DNA of 18,822 bases from Thiobacillus sp. (GTDB taxonomy: Bacteria > Pseudomonadota > Gammaproteobacteria > Burkholderiales > Thiobacillaceae), in contig NZ_JANJXQ010000203.1 in assembly GCF_024708915.1 (NCBI RefSeq), positions 1 through 18,822 of the forward strand, in the 5' to 3' direction. The translations under genes and the position numbers were made by a program. This document shows positions 1-6,368 of the stretch, piece after piece (position 1 is the stretch's first letter; each line of letters opens with the position of its first letter). The notes under the pieces were generated by a model. It saw only the letters and a list, made by a program, of their open reading frames with translations, had not been told where the DNA came from and ran no database searches.

Positions 1-38
1 GGCACCAGGCCACCCACCGCCAGCCGTGACTCAGGCAT
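1..38 (-). CDS. nrdG: Anaerobic RNR-activating protein NrdG, N-terminal fragment (runs off the window)
   Basis: Only the first 12 codons and two bases are in the window (start MPESRLAVGGLV). The 'GGLVP'-type opening is what I know from radical SAM activases that install the glycyl radical on class III ribonucleotide reductase. The CxxxCxxC cluster that would prove it lies beyond the edge. The ATG overlaps the stop of the upstream 59-residue ORF by 8 bases (ATGCCTGA), indicating translational coupling, and the position after nrdD is the usual one for nrdG. The identity rests on context and a very short sequence. Confidence 0.65.
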   Translation of the reverse strand, partial: MPESRLAVGGLV

Positions 39-210
39 GGGCCGTGCGTCCGCCATCGGGTTCGATGAAGTGGCGCCGCTCGGCGTGCTCGCCCTGCTTG
101 CCGGCGTTGAACTCGGACACCGGGCGGTGGTAGCCCATAACGCGCGTCCAGACTTCGCAGCGCTGGCGTTCGTGGTCCTGCAAAGGGATGTGTTCGGTGG
201 TCGGGGACAT
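31..210 (-). CDS. Small separate glycyl-radical segment of the class III ribonucleotide reductase
   Basis: A 59-residue ORF opening at ATG 208-210, with AAGGAG 7 bases upstream. Its core WTRVMGYHRPVSEFNAGK resembles the C-terminal glycyl-radical segment of NrdD proteins (pattern R-V/T-x-G-Y), which makes Gly26 the likely radical site. The large NrdD encoded just upstream stops after its cysteine/zinc-type motif and lacks this segment, so this ORF probably supplies it in trans. It sits 29 bases after the nrdD stop and overlaps the nrdG start by 8 bases. It has its own start codon and ribosome-binding site, which argues against a simple frameshift. Alternative: a sequencing error that splits one gene. 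Function is inferred from the motif and position. Confidence 0.75.
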   Translation of the reverse strand: MSPTTEHIPLQDHERQRCEVWTRVMGYHRPVSEFNAGKQGEHAERRHFIEPDGGRTAHA

Positions 211-239
211 GGTCGCTCCTTAGGTTGTGGGTAAAAGAA

Positions 240-2252
240 TCAGTGGGCCTGCCCGCGGCGAGCGAGGAGTTCTTCGTCGCACTTGGGGCAGAACTCGTGC
301 TCGCCTGCGAGATAGCCGTGCTTCGGGCAGATCGAGAAGGTGGGTGTGACCGTGATGTAGGGCAGGCGGAAGCGGGTCAGCGCGGTGCGCACGAGCTGCC
401 GGCAGGCCTCTGACGTGGAGATGCGCTCGCGCATGTACAGGTGCAGCACGGTGCCGCCGGTGTAGCGGGTCTGCAGGTCGTCCTGGCGCAGCAGGGCCTC
501 GAAGGGGTCGTCGGTGAAGCCCACCGGCAGTTGCGAGGAGTTGGTGTAGTAGGGCTGCTCCGCCGTGCCGGCCTGCAGGATGCCGGGCCAGCGCTTGCGG
601 TCTTCCCTGGCGAAGCGGTAGGTCGTGCCCTCGGCCGGGGTGGCCTCCAGGTTGTAGAGGTTGCCGGTCGCTTCCTGGTAGTCGCGCATCTTGTCGCGCA
701 GCCGATCGAGCAGGCGCAGCGCCAGGGCGTGGCCTTCCGAGTGAGTAATGTCATGGGCACCACCGCTGTAGTTGCGCACCATCTCGTTGATGCCGTTCAC
801 GCCGATGGTCGAGAAGTGGTTGCGCAGCGTGCCGAGGTAGCGCTTGGTGTAGGGGAACAGGCCGTTGTCCATCAGGCGCTGGATTTCCTTGCGCTTGATT
901 TCCAGCCCGTTCCTCGCCATGTCGAGCAGCGCGTCGAGGCGGCGCAGCAATCCGGCTTCGTCGCCCTTGTACTCGTAGCCCAGGCGCGCGCAGTTGACCG
1001 TCACCACGCCGACCGAGCCGGTCTGCTCGGCCGAGCCGAACAGGCCGTTGCCGCGCTTCAGGAGTTCGCGCAGGTCGAGCTGCAGGCGGCAGCACATCGA
1101 ACGGATGTGGTTCGGCTTCATCTCCGAATTGATGAAGTTCTGGAAGTAGGGCAGGCCGTAGCGCGCGGTCATGGCGAACAGGCGTTCGGCGTTTTCCGAC
1201 TCCCAGGGGAAGTCCGGCGTCATGTTGTAGGTCGGGATCGGGAAGGTGAACACGCGGCCTTTGGCGTCGCCGGTAGTCATCACCTCGATGTAGGCACGGT
1301 TGATCATGTCCATCTCGACCTGCAGCTCGCCGTAGGTGAAGGACATTTCCTTGCCGCCGATCACCGGCACCTGCTCGCGCAGGTCCTCGGGGCAGGTCCA
1401 GTCGAAGGTGAGGTTGGTGAACGGCGTCTGGGTGCCCCAACGCGACGGCACGTTGAGGTTGTAGATCAGCTCCTGGATGCACTGGCGCACCTGGTCGTAG
1501 CTCATGCCGTCGTTGCGGATGAACGGCGCCATGTAGGTGTCGAACGACGAGAACGCCTGCGCGCCGGCCCATTCGTTCTGCAGCGTGCCGAGGAAGTTGA
1601 CGATCTGGCCGACCGCGGAGGACATGTGCTTGGGCGGCCCCGCCTCGACCTTGCCCGGCACGCCGTTCAAGCCCTCGTGCAAGAGCGTGCGCAGCGACCA
1701 GCCGGCGCAGTAGCCGGCCAGCATGTCGAGGTCGTGGACGTGGATCGAGCCGTCGCGGTGCGCTTCGCCGAGCTCGGGCGGGTAGACGTGGTTGAGCCAG
1801 TAGTTGGCCACCACCTTGCCCGAGACGTTGAGGATCAGGCCGCCCAGGCTGTAGCCCTGGTTGGCGTTGGCGTTGACCCGCCAGTCCTGGCGCGACAGGT
1901 ATTCGTTGATCGAGGATTCGACGTCGACCAGTGTCTTGCGGTCCTCGCGCAGCTTTTTGTGCGTTTCGCGATAGACGATGTAGGCACGCGCGGTAGCCAG
2001 GTGGTTGGCGGCAATCAGGCTCTGCTCGACCACATCCTGGATGCGCTCGATGCTCGGCGGGGCGTTGCGGAATTTGTGGATCAGCACCTTCACCACCTGG
2101 GCAGTGAGCAAGTCGGCTTCGGCTTCGCCGAATTCGCCGCTGGCCTGCCCGGCACGCAAAATGGCCGAACGTATCTTTGTGGCATCGAATATGGCCTGAT
2201 GCCCGTCGCGCTTGATGACTTCGCGGGGCAGCGCTGCTATCACTGAATTCAT
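240..2252 (-). CDS. nrdD: Anaerobic (class III) ribonucleoside-triphosphate reductase, large catalytic part
   Basis: Reduces ribonucleoside triphosphates to dNTPs under anoxia by glycyl-radical chemistry in the cytoplasm. The 670-residue product opens with an ATP-cone regulatory domain (about residues 9-100, REVIKRDGHQAIFDATKI). The barrel follows, with the family stretch HIRSMCCRLQLDLREL (C387/C388, one presumably the thiyl cysteine) and then GSVGVVTVNCARLGY. It ends with a probable metal site C642-x2-H645 / C655-x2-C658 and stops 12 residues later, without the glycyl-radical tail found on one-piece NrdDs; that tail appears to be the next ORF. I chose ATG 2252 because AGGAGG lies 8 bases upstream. 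A longer frame back to TTG 2318 would begin inside the likely promoter. ATG 2258 is only 2 bases from the same AGGAGG and so is less likely. Confidence 0.93.
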   Translation of the reverse strand: MNSVIAALPREVIKRDGHQAIFDATKIRSAILRAGQASGEFGEAEADLLTAQVVKVLIHKFRNAPPSIERIQDVVEQSLIAANHLATARAYIVYRETHKKLREDRKTLVDVESSINEYLSRQDWRVNANANQGYSLGGLILNVSGKVVANYWLNHVYPPELGEAHRDGSIHVHDLDMLAGYCAGWSLRTLLHEGLNGVPGKVEAGPPKHMSSAVGQIVNFLGTLQNEWAGAQAFSSFDTYMAPFIRNDGMSYDQVRQCIQELIYNLNVPSRWGTQTPFTNLTFDWTCPEDLREQVPVIGGKEMSFTYGELQVEMDMINRAYIEVMTTGDAKGRVFTFPIPTYNMTPDFPWESENAERLFAMTARYGLPYFQNFINSEMKPNHIRSMCCRLQLDLRELLKRGNGLFGSAEQTGSVGVVTVNCARLGYEYKGDEAGLLRRLDALLDMARNGLEIKRKEIQRLMDNGLFPYTKRYLGTLRNHFSTIGVNGINEMVRNYSGGAHDITHSEGHALALRLLDRLRDKMRDYQEATGNLYNLEATPAEGTTYRFAREDRKRWPGILQAGTAEQPYYTNSSQLPVGFTDDPFEALLRQDDLQTRYTGGTVLHLYMRERISTSEACRQLVRTALTRFRLPYITVTPTFSICPKHGYLAGEHEFCPKCDEELLARRGQAH

Positions 2253-2295
2253 TCCCATCGCCTCCTGATCAACATTTTGTGCATTGCCGACGTCA

Positions 2296-2323
2296 AACAT
2301 ACGACATCTTGTGTTCAAGTCAA
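2296..2323 (-). promoter_or_regulatory. Candidate sigma70-type promoter of nrdD
   Basis: Read on the minus strand, TTGACT (2323-2318) is followed after 16 bases by TATGTT (2301-2296), matching 5/6 and 4/6 of the -35 and -10 consensus. It would start transcription near 2289, leaving a leader of about 37 bases before ATG 2252. I see no convincing FNR/Anr box (TTGAT-N4-ATCAA) here, although nrd genes of this class are commonly oxygen-regulated. Confidence 0.45.
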
Positions 2324-2358
2324 GGAGAAATTAAGGTTGGCATATCCTGATAAACTTA

Positions 2359-2381
2359 AATATGTATTTTTTCATCGACTT
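2359..2381 (+). promoter_or_regulatory. Possible NsrR half-site upstream of the hemerythrin gene
   Basis: AATATGTATTT at 2359-2369 matches 9-10 of 11 bases of the NsrR half-site I know (AAGATGYATTT). Its first ten bases are identical to the left half of the stronger site at 4924-4946. A mirrored right half at the expected 11-1-11 spacing is poor. TTAAAT (2356-2361) overlaps it in the same way that TATAAT overlaps the 4924 site, so the layout is similar. No good -35 is visible at matching distance. GGAGG at 2384-2388 is the hemerythrin ribosome-binding site. Confidence 0.35.
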
Positions 2382-2394
2382 ATGGAGGCATAGC

Positions 2395-2835
2395 ATGGGT
2401 ATGATTCTGGAGTATCTGGGAGGCGACCACCGCGCCTGCGACGATTTGTTTGCATCCGCCGAAGCCGCCGTGGCGCAGAAGAACTGGGACAACGCGCGCA
2501 GCCTGTTCGACCGCTTTCAGGCAGCGATGGTGCATCATCTGAGGATGGAGGAAGAGGTGCTGTTCCCCGCGTTCGAAGCCCGTACCGGCAACACGATGGG
2601 GCCGACCTACGTCATGCGCACCGAGCACGAGCAGATGCGCGCCCTGCTGCAGGACATGGCGCGCGCGGCGCTGGCGGCCGACCACAACGGCTATCTCGGC
2701 CTGTCGGAAACGCTCAACATGCTGCTGCAGCAGCACAATCTGAAGGAGGAAAACATGCTCTACCCGATGTCCGATCAGGTGCTTGCGGCCGATAGCGAGG
2801 CACTGATCCGCAGCATGGATGCGGTGGCGAAGTGA
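2395..2835 (+). CDS. Hemerythrin-domain (HHE) protein
   Basis: A 146-residue cytoplasmic four-helix-bundle protein, probably with a diiron site. The ligand pattern is readable: H12 (GDHRACD), H48-x3-E52 (HHLRMEEEVLFP), H78 (TEHEQM), and H114-x3-E118 (QQHNLKEENMLYP). This is the two-module HHE arrangement of bacterial hemerythrin-like proteins, which bind O2 or NO or take part in repair of nitrosative damage (YtfE/DnrN-like roles are known for relatives). ATG 2395 has GGAGG 6 bases upstream; the 11-codon upstream extension has no comparable support. It leads a probable three-gene operon with a DUF2249 protein and a membrane protein, next to an NsrR-like regulator, so an NO-related role is the best inference. 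Substrate is unknown. Confidence 0.9.
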   Translation: MGMILEYLGGDHRACDDLFASAEAAVAQKNWDNARSLFDRFQAAMVHHLRMEEEVLFPAFEARTGNTMGPTYVMRTEHEQMRALLQDMARAALAADHNGYLGLSETLNMLLQQHNLKEENMLYPMSDQVLAADSEALIRSMDAVAK

Positions 2836-2850
2836 CCGCACGCAGTGTTG

Positions 2851-3114
2851 ATGGCCGCGCCGGCTGACGAAATCCTCGTCGACGCCCGCTGGCTGGAACC
2901 GCCGCAGCCGATGGAACAGGTGCTGCACACGCTGGCCCTGCTGCAGCCCGGCCAGCACATCCGGCTGCTGCTGCATCGCCAACCTTTTCCGCTGTATGCC
3001 ATCCTCGATAGCCGCGGCTACCGCCACGACACCGCGGCGCAGGCGGATGGAAGCTATGTAATCCTGATCCGGCCGGCGCAGGGCAATACGCTGCAGGAGC
3101 CCCCCACCGCATAG
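2851..3114 (+). CDS. DUF2249 domain protein (first copy)
   Basis: An 87-residue protein with the DUF2249 signature: LEPPQPMEQVLHTLALLQPG, then LLLHRQPFPLYAIL, then a YVILI strand near the end. DUF2249 proteins are small TusA-like-fold proteins of unknown biochemical role, often found beside hemerythrin, NO-related and denitrification genes. The frame opens immediately after the hemerythrin stop, with GTG (2845), TTG (2848) and ATG (2851) in a row. I chose ATG, but the ribosome-binding site is weak and translation may be coupled to the hemerythrin gene. Compared with the second copy (4960-5214), this one keeps the LHRQPFPLY stretch where the other has FVNDHDPLPL. Confidence 0.85.
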   Translation: MAAPADEILVDARWLEPPQPMEQVLHTLALLQPGQHIRLLLHRQPFPLYAILDSRGYRHDTAAQADGSYVILIRPAQGNTLQEPPTA

Positions 3115-3139
3115 CGGCACAGGCAATGCCCGCCCAACC

Positions 3140-4429
3140 ATGAGTATGCAAACCGGACTTTCCTTCGAACAGGCACCGCCATTCGCGCAGCCGCTGCGGT
3201 TCTTTCTCACCGCGCCGCTGTTCCTGCTGGCCGCCGCGGTCCTGATCATGCTGGCCCCCACTGCGCTGGCCTCGCGCTGGACGCTGCCGGCGCTCGCGCT
3301 CACTCACGCGCTGACGCTGGGTTTCCTCGCCATGGCGATGCTGGGTGCGCTGCTGCAGATGCTGCCGGTGGTGGCAGGGGCGGCATTGCCCGCGTCCCGC
3401 GGCGTGGCCGCGTCCACCCATTTTCTGCTTGCGGCCGGAACCGTGGCCCTGATGGCGGGCTTCCTCGGCGCAGACGCGCGTGCGCTCGCCGCCGCAATGC
3501 TCCTGCTGGGCTGCGGTTTTGCAGTTTTCCTCGCCGCAACGGCGATCGGCCTGCGGCGCGCGGTTGCCAGCGCCACGGTGACCGGCATGCGGCTCGCCGC
3601 GATCAGCCTCGGCCTGACCCTTCTCCTCGGCATGGCGCTCGCCAGCATGCGGGCCGGTGGATGGACACCAGCCAAAGACGAAATCTTCGTCGCCGCGCAT
3701 GTCGGCTTCGGCCTGCTCGGCTGGATATTGCTGCTGGTGATCGGCGTCGCCTACCAGGTCGTGCCGATGTTCCAGATCACGCCGCCCTACCCTCCCCGGC
3801 TCATGCGCTGGCTGGCCGGCGCCATCCTTGCCTTGCTGCTGCTGCATGCGATTGCCCCGCTGCTGCCCGCGGCAACGGAAATCACCCTGCTCGCCGAAAG
3901 CGGTCTCGCCGCGGGGGTTCTGGTCTTCGCGCTGGCCACCTTGCGCCTGCAATCGCGGCGCCGCAGAAAGCTGCCCGACGTCACCCTGGATTTCTGGCGC
4001 GTCGGCATGGCCAGCCTGATCGCCGGCACGGCCGTCTGGCTGCTGGCCCGGCTCTGGCCGGCCTGGGCGGGCAGCGATGCCTATCCGCTATTGCTGGGCG
4101 TGCTGTTCGTCGCCGGCTTCGCCGTGAGCGTGGTCTGCGGCATGCTCTACAAGATCGTGCCCTTCCTCGCCTGGTTTCACCTGCAAGCCCAGTTGCAGGC
4201 GCGCGCGGGCAGCATCCCCACCATGAAGGACATGATTGCGGAACGCGCAAAGCGCTGGCAATTTCGTCTCCACCTCGGCGCCTGCATGCTGCTCATCGCC
4301 GCTCCGTTCTGGCCAAAGCTGCTGGCCGTCCCGGCGGGTATCGGACTGGCGCTCTCGGCGGTGCTGCTGGAGCTCAACCTGCTGTCAGCCGTGCGGCGTT
4401 TTTCCCGGCACGGCGGGCGCTTTTCCTAG
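3140..4429 (+). CDS. Polytopic membrane protein with three G-x6-P repeats (heme-copper-oxidase/NnrS-like, function unknown)
   Basis: A 429-residue, very hydrophobic protein with roughly 12 predicted transmembrane helices and no signal peptide. Three segments share a pattern: H56...GALLQMLP (P76), H187...GVAYQVVP (P209), and GMLYKIVP (P341) followed by H347. Membrane histidines ahead of such motifs recall heme-binding helices of the heme-copper oxidase or NnrS type, but I cannot place it firmly in either family. It follows DUF2249 by 25 bases and has only a weak ribosome-binding site. Its last 45 bases overlap the 3' end of the convergent nsrR-like gene. A related protein lies at 5226-6368. 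A role in NO or nitrogen-oxide tolerance is inferred from neighbours only. Confidence 0.75.
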   Translation: MSMQTGLSFEQAPPFAQPLRFFLTAPLFLLAAAVLIMLAPTALASRWTLPALALTHALTLGFLAMAMLGALLQMLPVVAGAALPASRGVAASTHFLLAAGTVALMAGFLGADARALAAAMLLLGCGFAVFLAATAIGLRRAVASATVTGMRLAAISLGLTLLLGMALASMRAGGWTPAKDEIFVAAHVGFGLLGWILLLVIGVAYQVVPMFQITPPYPPRLMRWLAGAILALLLLHAIAPLLPAATEITLLAESGLAAGVLVFALATLRLQSRRRRKLPDVTLDFWRVGMASLIAGTAVWLLARLWPAWAGSDAYPLLLGVLFVAGFAVSVVCGMLYKIVPFLAWFHLQAQLQARAGSIPTMKDMIAERAKRWQFRLHLGACMLLIAAPFWPKLLAVPAGIGLALSAVLLELNLLSAVRRFSRHGGRFS

Positions 4430-4861
4430 TTTCGCGTCGGCGGCCCAGGCGGGGACGGCAAAGGCGGGCAACAAATCCGCCAGGGTGTAGGCGTCCAGAC
4501 TGGCCAGAAAGGCGCGTCCCGCATCGAGCAGAACGGATTTGAGCGCACAGCCTGGCAACAGGCGGCATGCCGTGTCGCCTGGCCGGAAGCACTCGGCCAG
4601 TTCGAACCCGGTTTCCATGTCGCGCACCACATCGCCAATCCGGATCTGCTCGGGGGGACGCGCCAGCCGGAAGCCGCCCCCCTTGCCGCGCACCGTTTCG
4701 ATGTAGCCCTTGACGCCCAACTGGTGTACCACGCGCGTCAGGTGGTGGCGGGAAATGCCGTGCTCGCTGGCGATCTCGGCTACCGTGACCCGGTCATCGG
4801 GATGCGCGCCCAGGTAAATCAGCACCCTCAGGGAAAAATCGGTAAAGCGGGTGAGTTGCAT
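4385..4861 (-). CDS. nsrR: Rrf2-family NO-sensing regulator, NsrR-like
   Basis: A 158-residue Rrf2 regulator with an N-terminal winged helix-turn-helix (MQLTRFTDFSLRVLIYLG; VTVAEIASEHGISRHHLTRVV; beta-wing GKGGGFRLA). The Fe-S cluster cysteines are C91, C99 and C105 (ECF...ACRLLPGC, spacing C-x7-C-x5-C), as in NsrR proteins, where a [4Fe-4S] or [2Fe-2S] cluster reacts with NO and relieves repression. I chose ATG 4861, which gives the canonical MQLTRFTDFSLR start; the frame extends 6 codons to a TTG. The gene is divergent from the second DUF2249 gene across a dyad-symmetric promoter, and its own -10 lies in one arm, so autoregulation is plausible. IscR is the main alternative, but the cysteine spacing and the hemerythrin neighbour favour NsrR. 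Confidence 0.88.
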   Translation of the reverse strand: MQLTRFTDFSLRVLIYLGAHPDDRVTVAEIASEHGISRHHLTRVVHQLGVKGYIETVRGKGGGFRLARPPEQIRIGDVVRDMETGFELAECFRPGDTACRLLPGCALKSVLLDAGRAFLASLDAYTLADLLPAFAVPAWAADAKLGKAPAVPGKTPHG

Positions 4862-4885
4862 GGTGGCCAAACACGTCAAACAAAA

Positions 4886-4930
4886 ACATATTATAAGCGC
4901 AGAAAATACGATCCCGTGCTTATAATATGT
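4886..4930. promoter_or_regulatory. Inverted repeat with outward-facing TATAAT boxes (divergent promoters)
   Basis: ACATATTATAAGC (4886-4898) and its exact reverse complement GCTTATAATATGT (4918-4930) flank 19 bases. Each 13-bp arm holds a perfect TATAAT: 4921-4926 on the plus strand, towards the DUF2249 gene, and 4895-4890 on the minus strand, towards nsrR. No good -35 hexamer is visible for either, which suggests dependence on an activator or weak basal promoters. The mirrored arrangement would let one regulator control both directions. Confidence 0.7.
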
Positions 4931-4946
4931 ATTCCATTTACATCTA
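4924..4946 (+). promoter_or_regulatory. Candidate NsrR operator
   Basis: AATATGTATTC-C-ATTTACATCTA fits the 11-1-11 NsrR palindrome. The left half matches 9/11 and the right half (read in reverse complement) about 8/11 of AAGATGYATTT. ATGTA...TACAT forms the visible dyad. It begins inside the -10 box and covers the expected transcription start, the classic place for a repressor, and lies in the promoter region beside the nsrR-like gene. Confidence 0.6.
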
Positions 4947-4959
4947 TAGGACGACGTCC

Positions 4960-5214
4960 ATGAGCACTCATCTGCATCTTCGCCAGGATCAGGTCTATCC
5001 GTTCGACGCGCGCGGAATCGCCAAGCGCTTCCGCCACGCCGCCATTTTCGGTGCGCTGGACGCGCTGAACTCGGGCGAGCGCATGCGTTTCGTCAACGAC
5101 CACGATCCGCTGCCGCTGCTCGACCAGCTGCGCGCCCGCTATGGCGACGCCGTTGCGATCCAGTACCTGCAGCGCAACCCGGGGGAAATCGTGATCGACT
5201 TCGTCCGCACCTGA
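4960..5214 (+). CDS. DUF2249 domain protein (second copy)
   Basis: An 84-residue protein with the DUF2249 pattern: FDARGIAKRFRHAAIFGALDAL, then GERMRFVNDHDPLPLLDQL, then GEIVIDF at the end. Start ATG 4960 has AGGA 8 bases upstream; the reading frame extends further but the extra residues lie in the promoter. It is the first gene of the divergent unit controlled by the TATAAT/NsrR-box region and is followed after 11 bases by a membrane protein gene, repeating the DUF2249 then membrane-protein order seen at 2851-4429. Its biochemical role is unknown. The conserved FxNDHDPxPL stretch is typical of this family and may bind a ligand or metal (inference). Confidence 0.87.
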   Translation: MSTHLHLRQDQVYPFDARGIAKRFRHAAIFGALDALNSGERMRFVNDHDPLPLLDQLRARYGDAVAIQYLQRNPGEIVIDFVRT

Positions 5215-5225
5215 ACGGCCCGGCG

Positions 5226-6368
5226 GTGTTGCCGGCGCTGGTGTTCCTCGCTCTGACCGCGTTTGCCGCGGCCTTGCTGTGGTCGCCCCACGCCGGCCGT
5301 GCCGCCGCCCTGCACCTGATTCTGGCGGTAGGCGCCATGCCGCTGATCTTCGGTGCCATGAGCCATTTCATCCCGGTGCTCACCCGCACCCGCAGCGCAC
5401 CCGGCGCACTGGCTACCGTCCCCGTTCTGGCGCTGGCCGGCGGTGCGCTGGTGGTGGCCGCGCTCGGTTTTCCCGGCATGCTCTGGGGACAACAGGCAGG
5501 CGCGCTGCTGGCCGTAACCGCTGCCAGCGCGCTGTTCGTCTGGAGCCGCCGCCGGCGCGCCGGCATGCTGGGCCGTCCCCACCCCGGCCTGGACTGGTAC
5601 GAAGCGGCGCTGGCCTGCCTCGTGGCGGCCCTGCTCGCGATTCTCGCCAGCACGGTCTGGCCGCAACAGGCGCCTGCCCTGCGCCGTCTCCACCTCCATC
5701 TCAACACGCTCGGCTTCGTCGGGCTGACCGCCATGGGTACCCTCGCCGTGCTGCTGCCGACCGTTGCCGGCAGGCCCGACCCGCAAACCAGCCCACGGCT
5801 GCGCCGCGATCTGCCCTGGGCCGTCGCCGGCACGCTGCTGGTCGCCGTCGGCGCGGCCTGGTTCGGCCCGCTCGCCTGGATCGGCGGCGCGCTATGGGCG
5901 GCCCCGCCGGCGCGGCTGGGAACCCGCTGGCTGCGGCTCTATCGCGCTGAAATCGTCGCGCTGCACGGTGCGGCGCCGCTGCTCGCCGCCGCGCTGGCGG
6001 GGCTCGTCGTCAGCGCGATGCTCGGCGCCGCGAACGCCATCCCCGCAGCGGCCACGTTGCATTCCGTCCAGCCGGCATGGGCCTTCGTCGCCGGATTCAT
6101 CCTGCCCCTGGTATCCGGGGCGGCCAGCCAGTTGTTGCCGGTATGGCTGCGTCCTGGCATGCAGGGCGGCTGGCACGCCAGGCTGCGCGGCAATCTGGGG
6201 CGCTACGGCGGCGCCCGTGCCATCCTGTTCGCCATCGCCGGCGGCGCGGCCGGAACCGGTCAGGAATGGGGGCTGCTGCTGGGCGCCGTTACGCTGATCC
6301 TGTTTCTGCTGCAGGCCGGCGTCGCGCTGGCGCAGGCCTTGATCATCCAGCCAAGGAGTCCGTCATGA
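5226..6368 (+). CDS. Second polytopic membrane protein with three G-x6-P repeats
   Basis: A 380-residue protein with about 10-11 hydrophobic segments. Three segments echo those of the 3140-4429 product: H30...GAMSHFIP (P50), H158...GTLAVLLP (P178), and H279...GAASQLLP (P305). In the first two, the glycines fall at H+5/6 and H+13 and the proline at H+20. The product is likely a heme- or metal-binding membrane protein, or a NnrS-like factor; the family is not firmly recognised. The start is GTG 5226 or TTG 5229, both without a clear ribosome-binding site, so coupling to the DUF2249 gene is likely. Its stop overlaps the start of the FmdE-like gene by 4 bases (ATGA). Confidence 0.75.
   Translation: MLPALVFLALTAFAAALLWSPHAGRAAALHLILAVGAMPLIFGAMSHFIPVLTRTRSAPGALATVPVLALAGGALVVAALGFPGMLWGQQAGALLAVTAASALFVWSRRRRAGMLGRPHPGLDWYEAALACLVAALLAILASTVWPQQAPALRRLHLHLNTLGFVGLTAMGTLAVLLPTVAGRPDPQTSPRLRRDLPWAVAGTLLVAVGAAWFGPLAWIGGALWAAPPARLGTRWLRLYRAEIVALHGAAPLLAAALAGLVVSAMLGAANAIPAAATLHSVQPAWAFVAGFILPLVSGAASQLLPVWLRPGMQGGWHARLRGNLGRYGGARAILFAIAGGAAGTGQEWGLLLGAVTLILFLLQAGVALAQALIIQPRSPS

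Noticed and set aside
441..2246. 601-codon open frame antisense to nrdD
   Set aside because: Composition-driven shadow of a GC-rich gene: Val/Ala/His/Arg-rich, no family motifs, whereas the opposite strand gives a clear NrdD.
2253..2394. FNR/Anr box between nrdD and the hemerythrin gene
   Set aside because: TTGAT/ATCAA-like pieces occur singly (e.g. near 2262-2274) but no TTGAT-N4-ATCAA palindrome at the right spacing.
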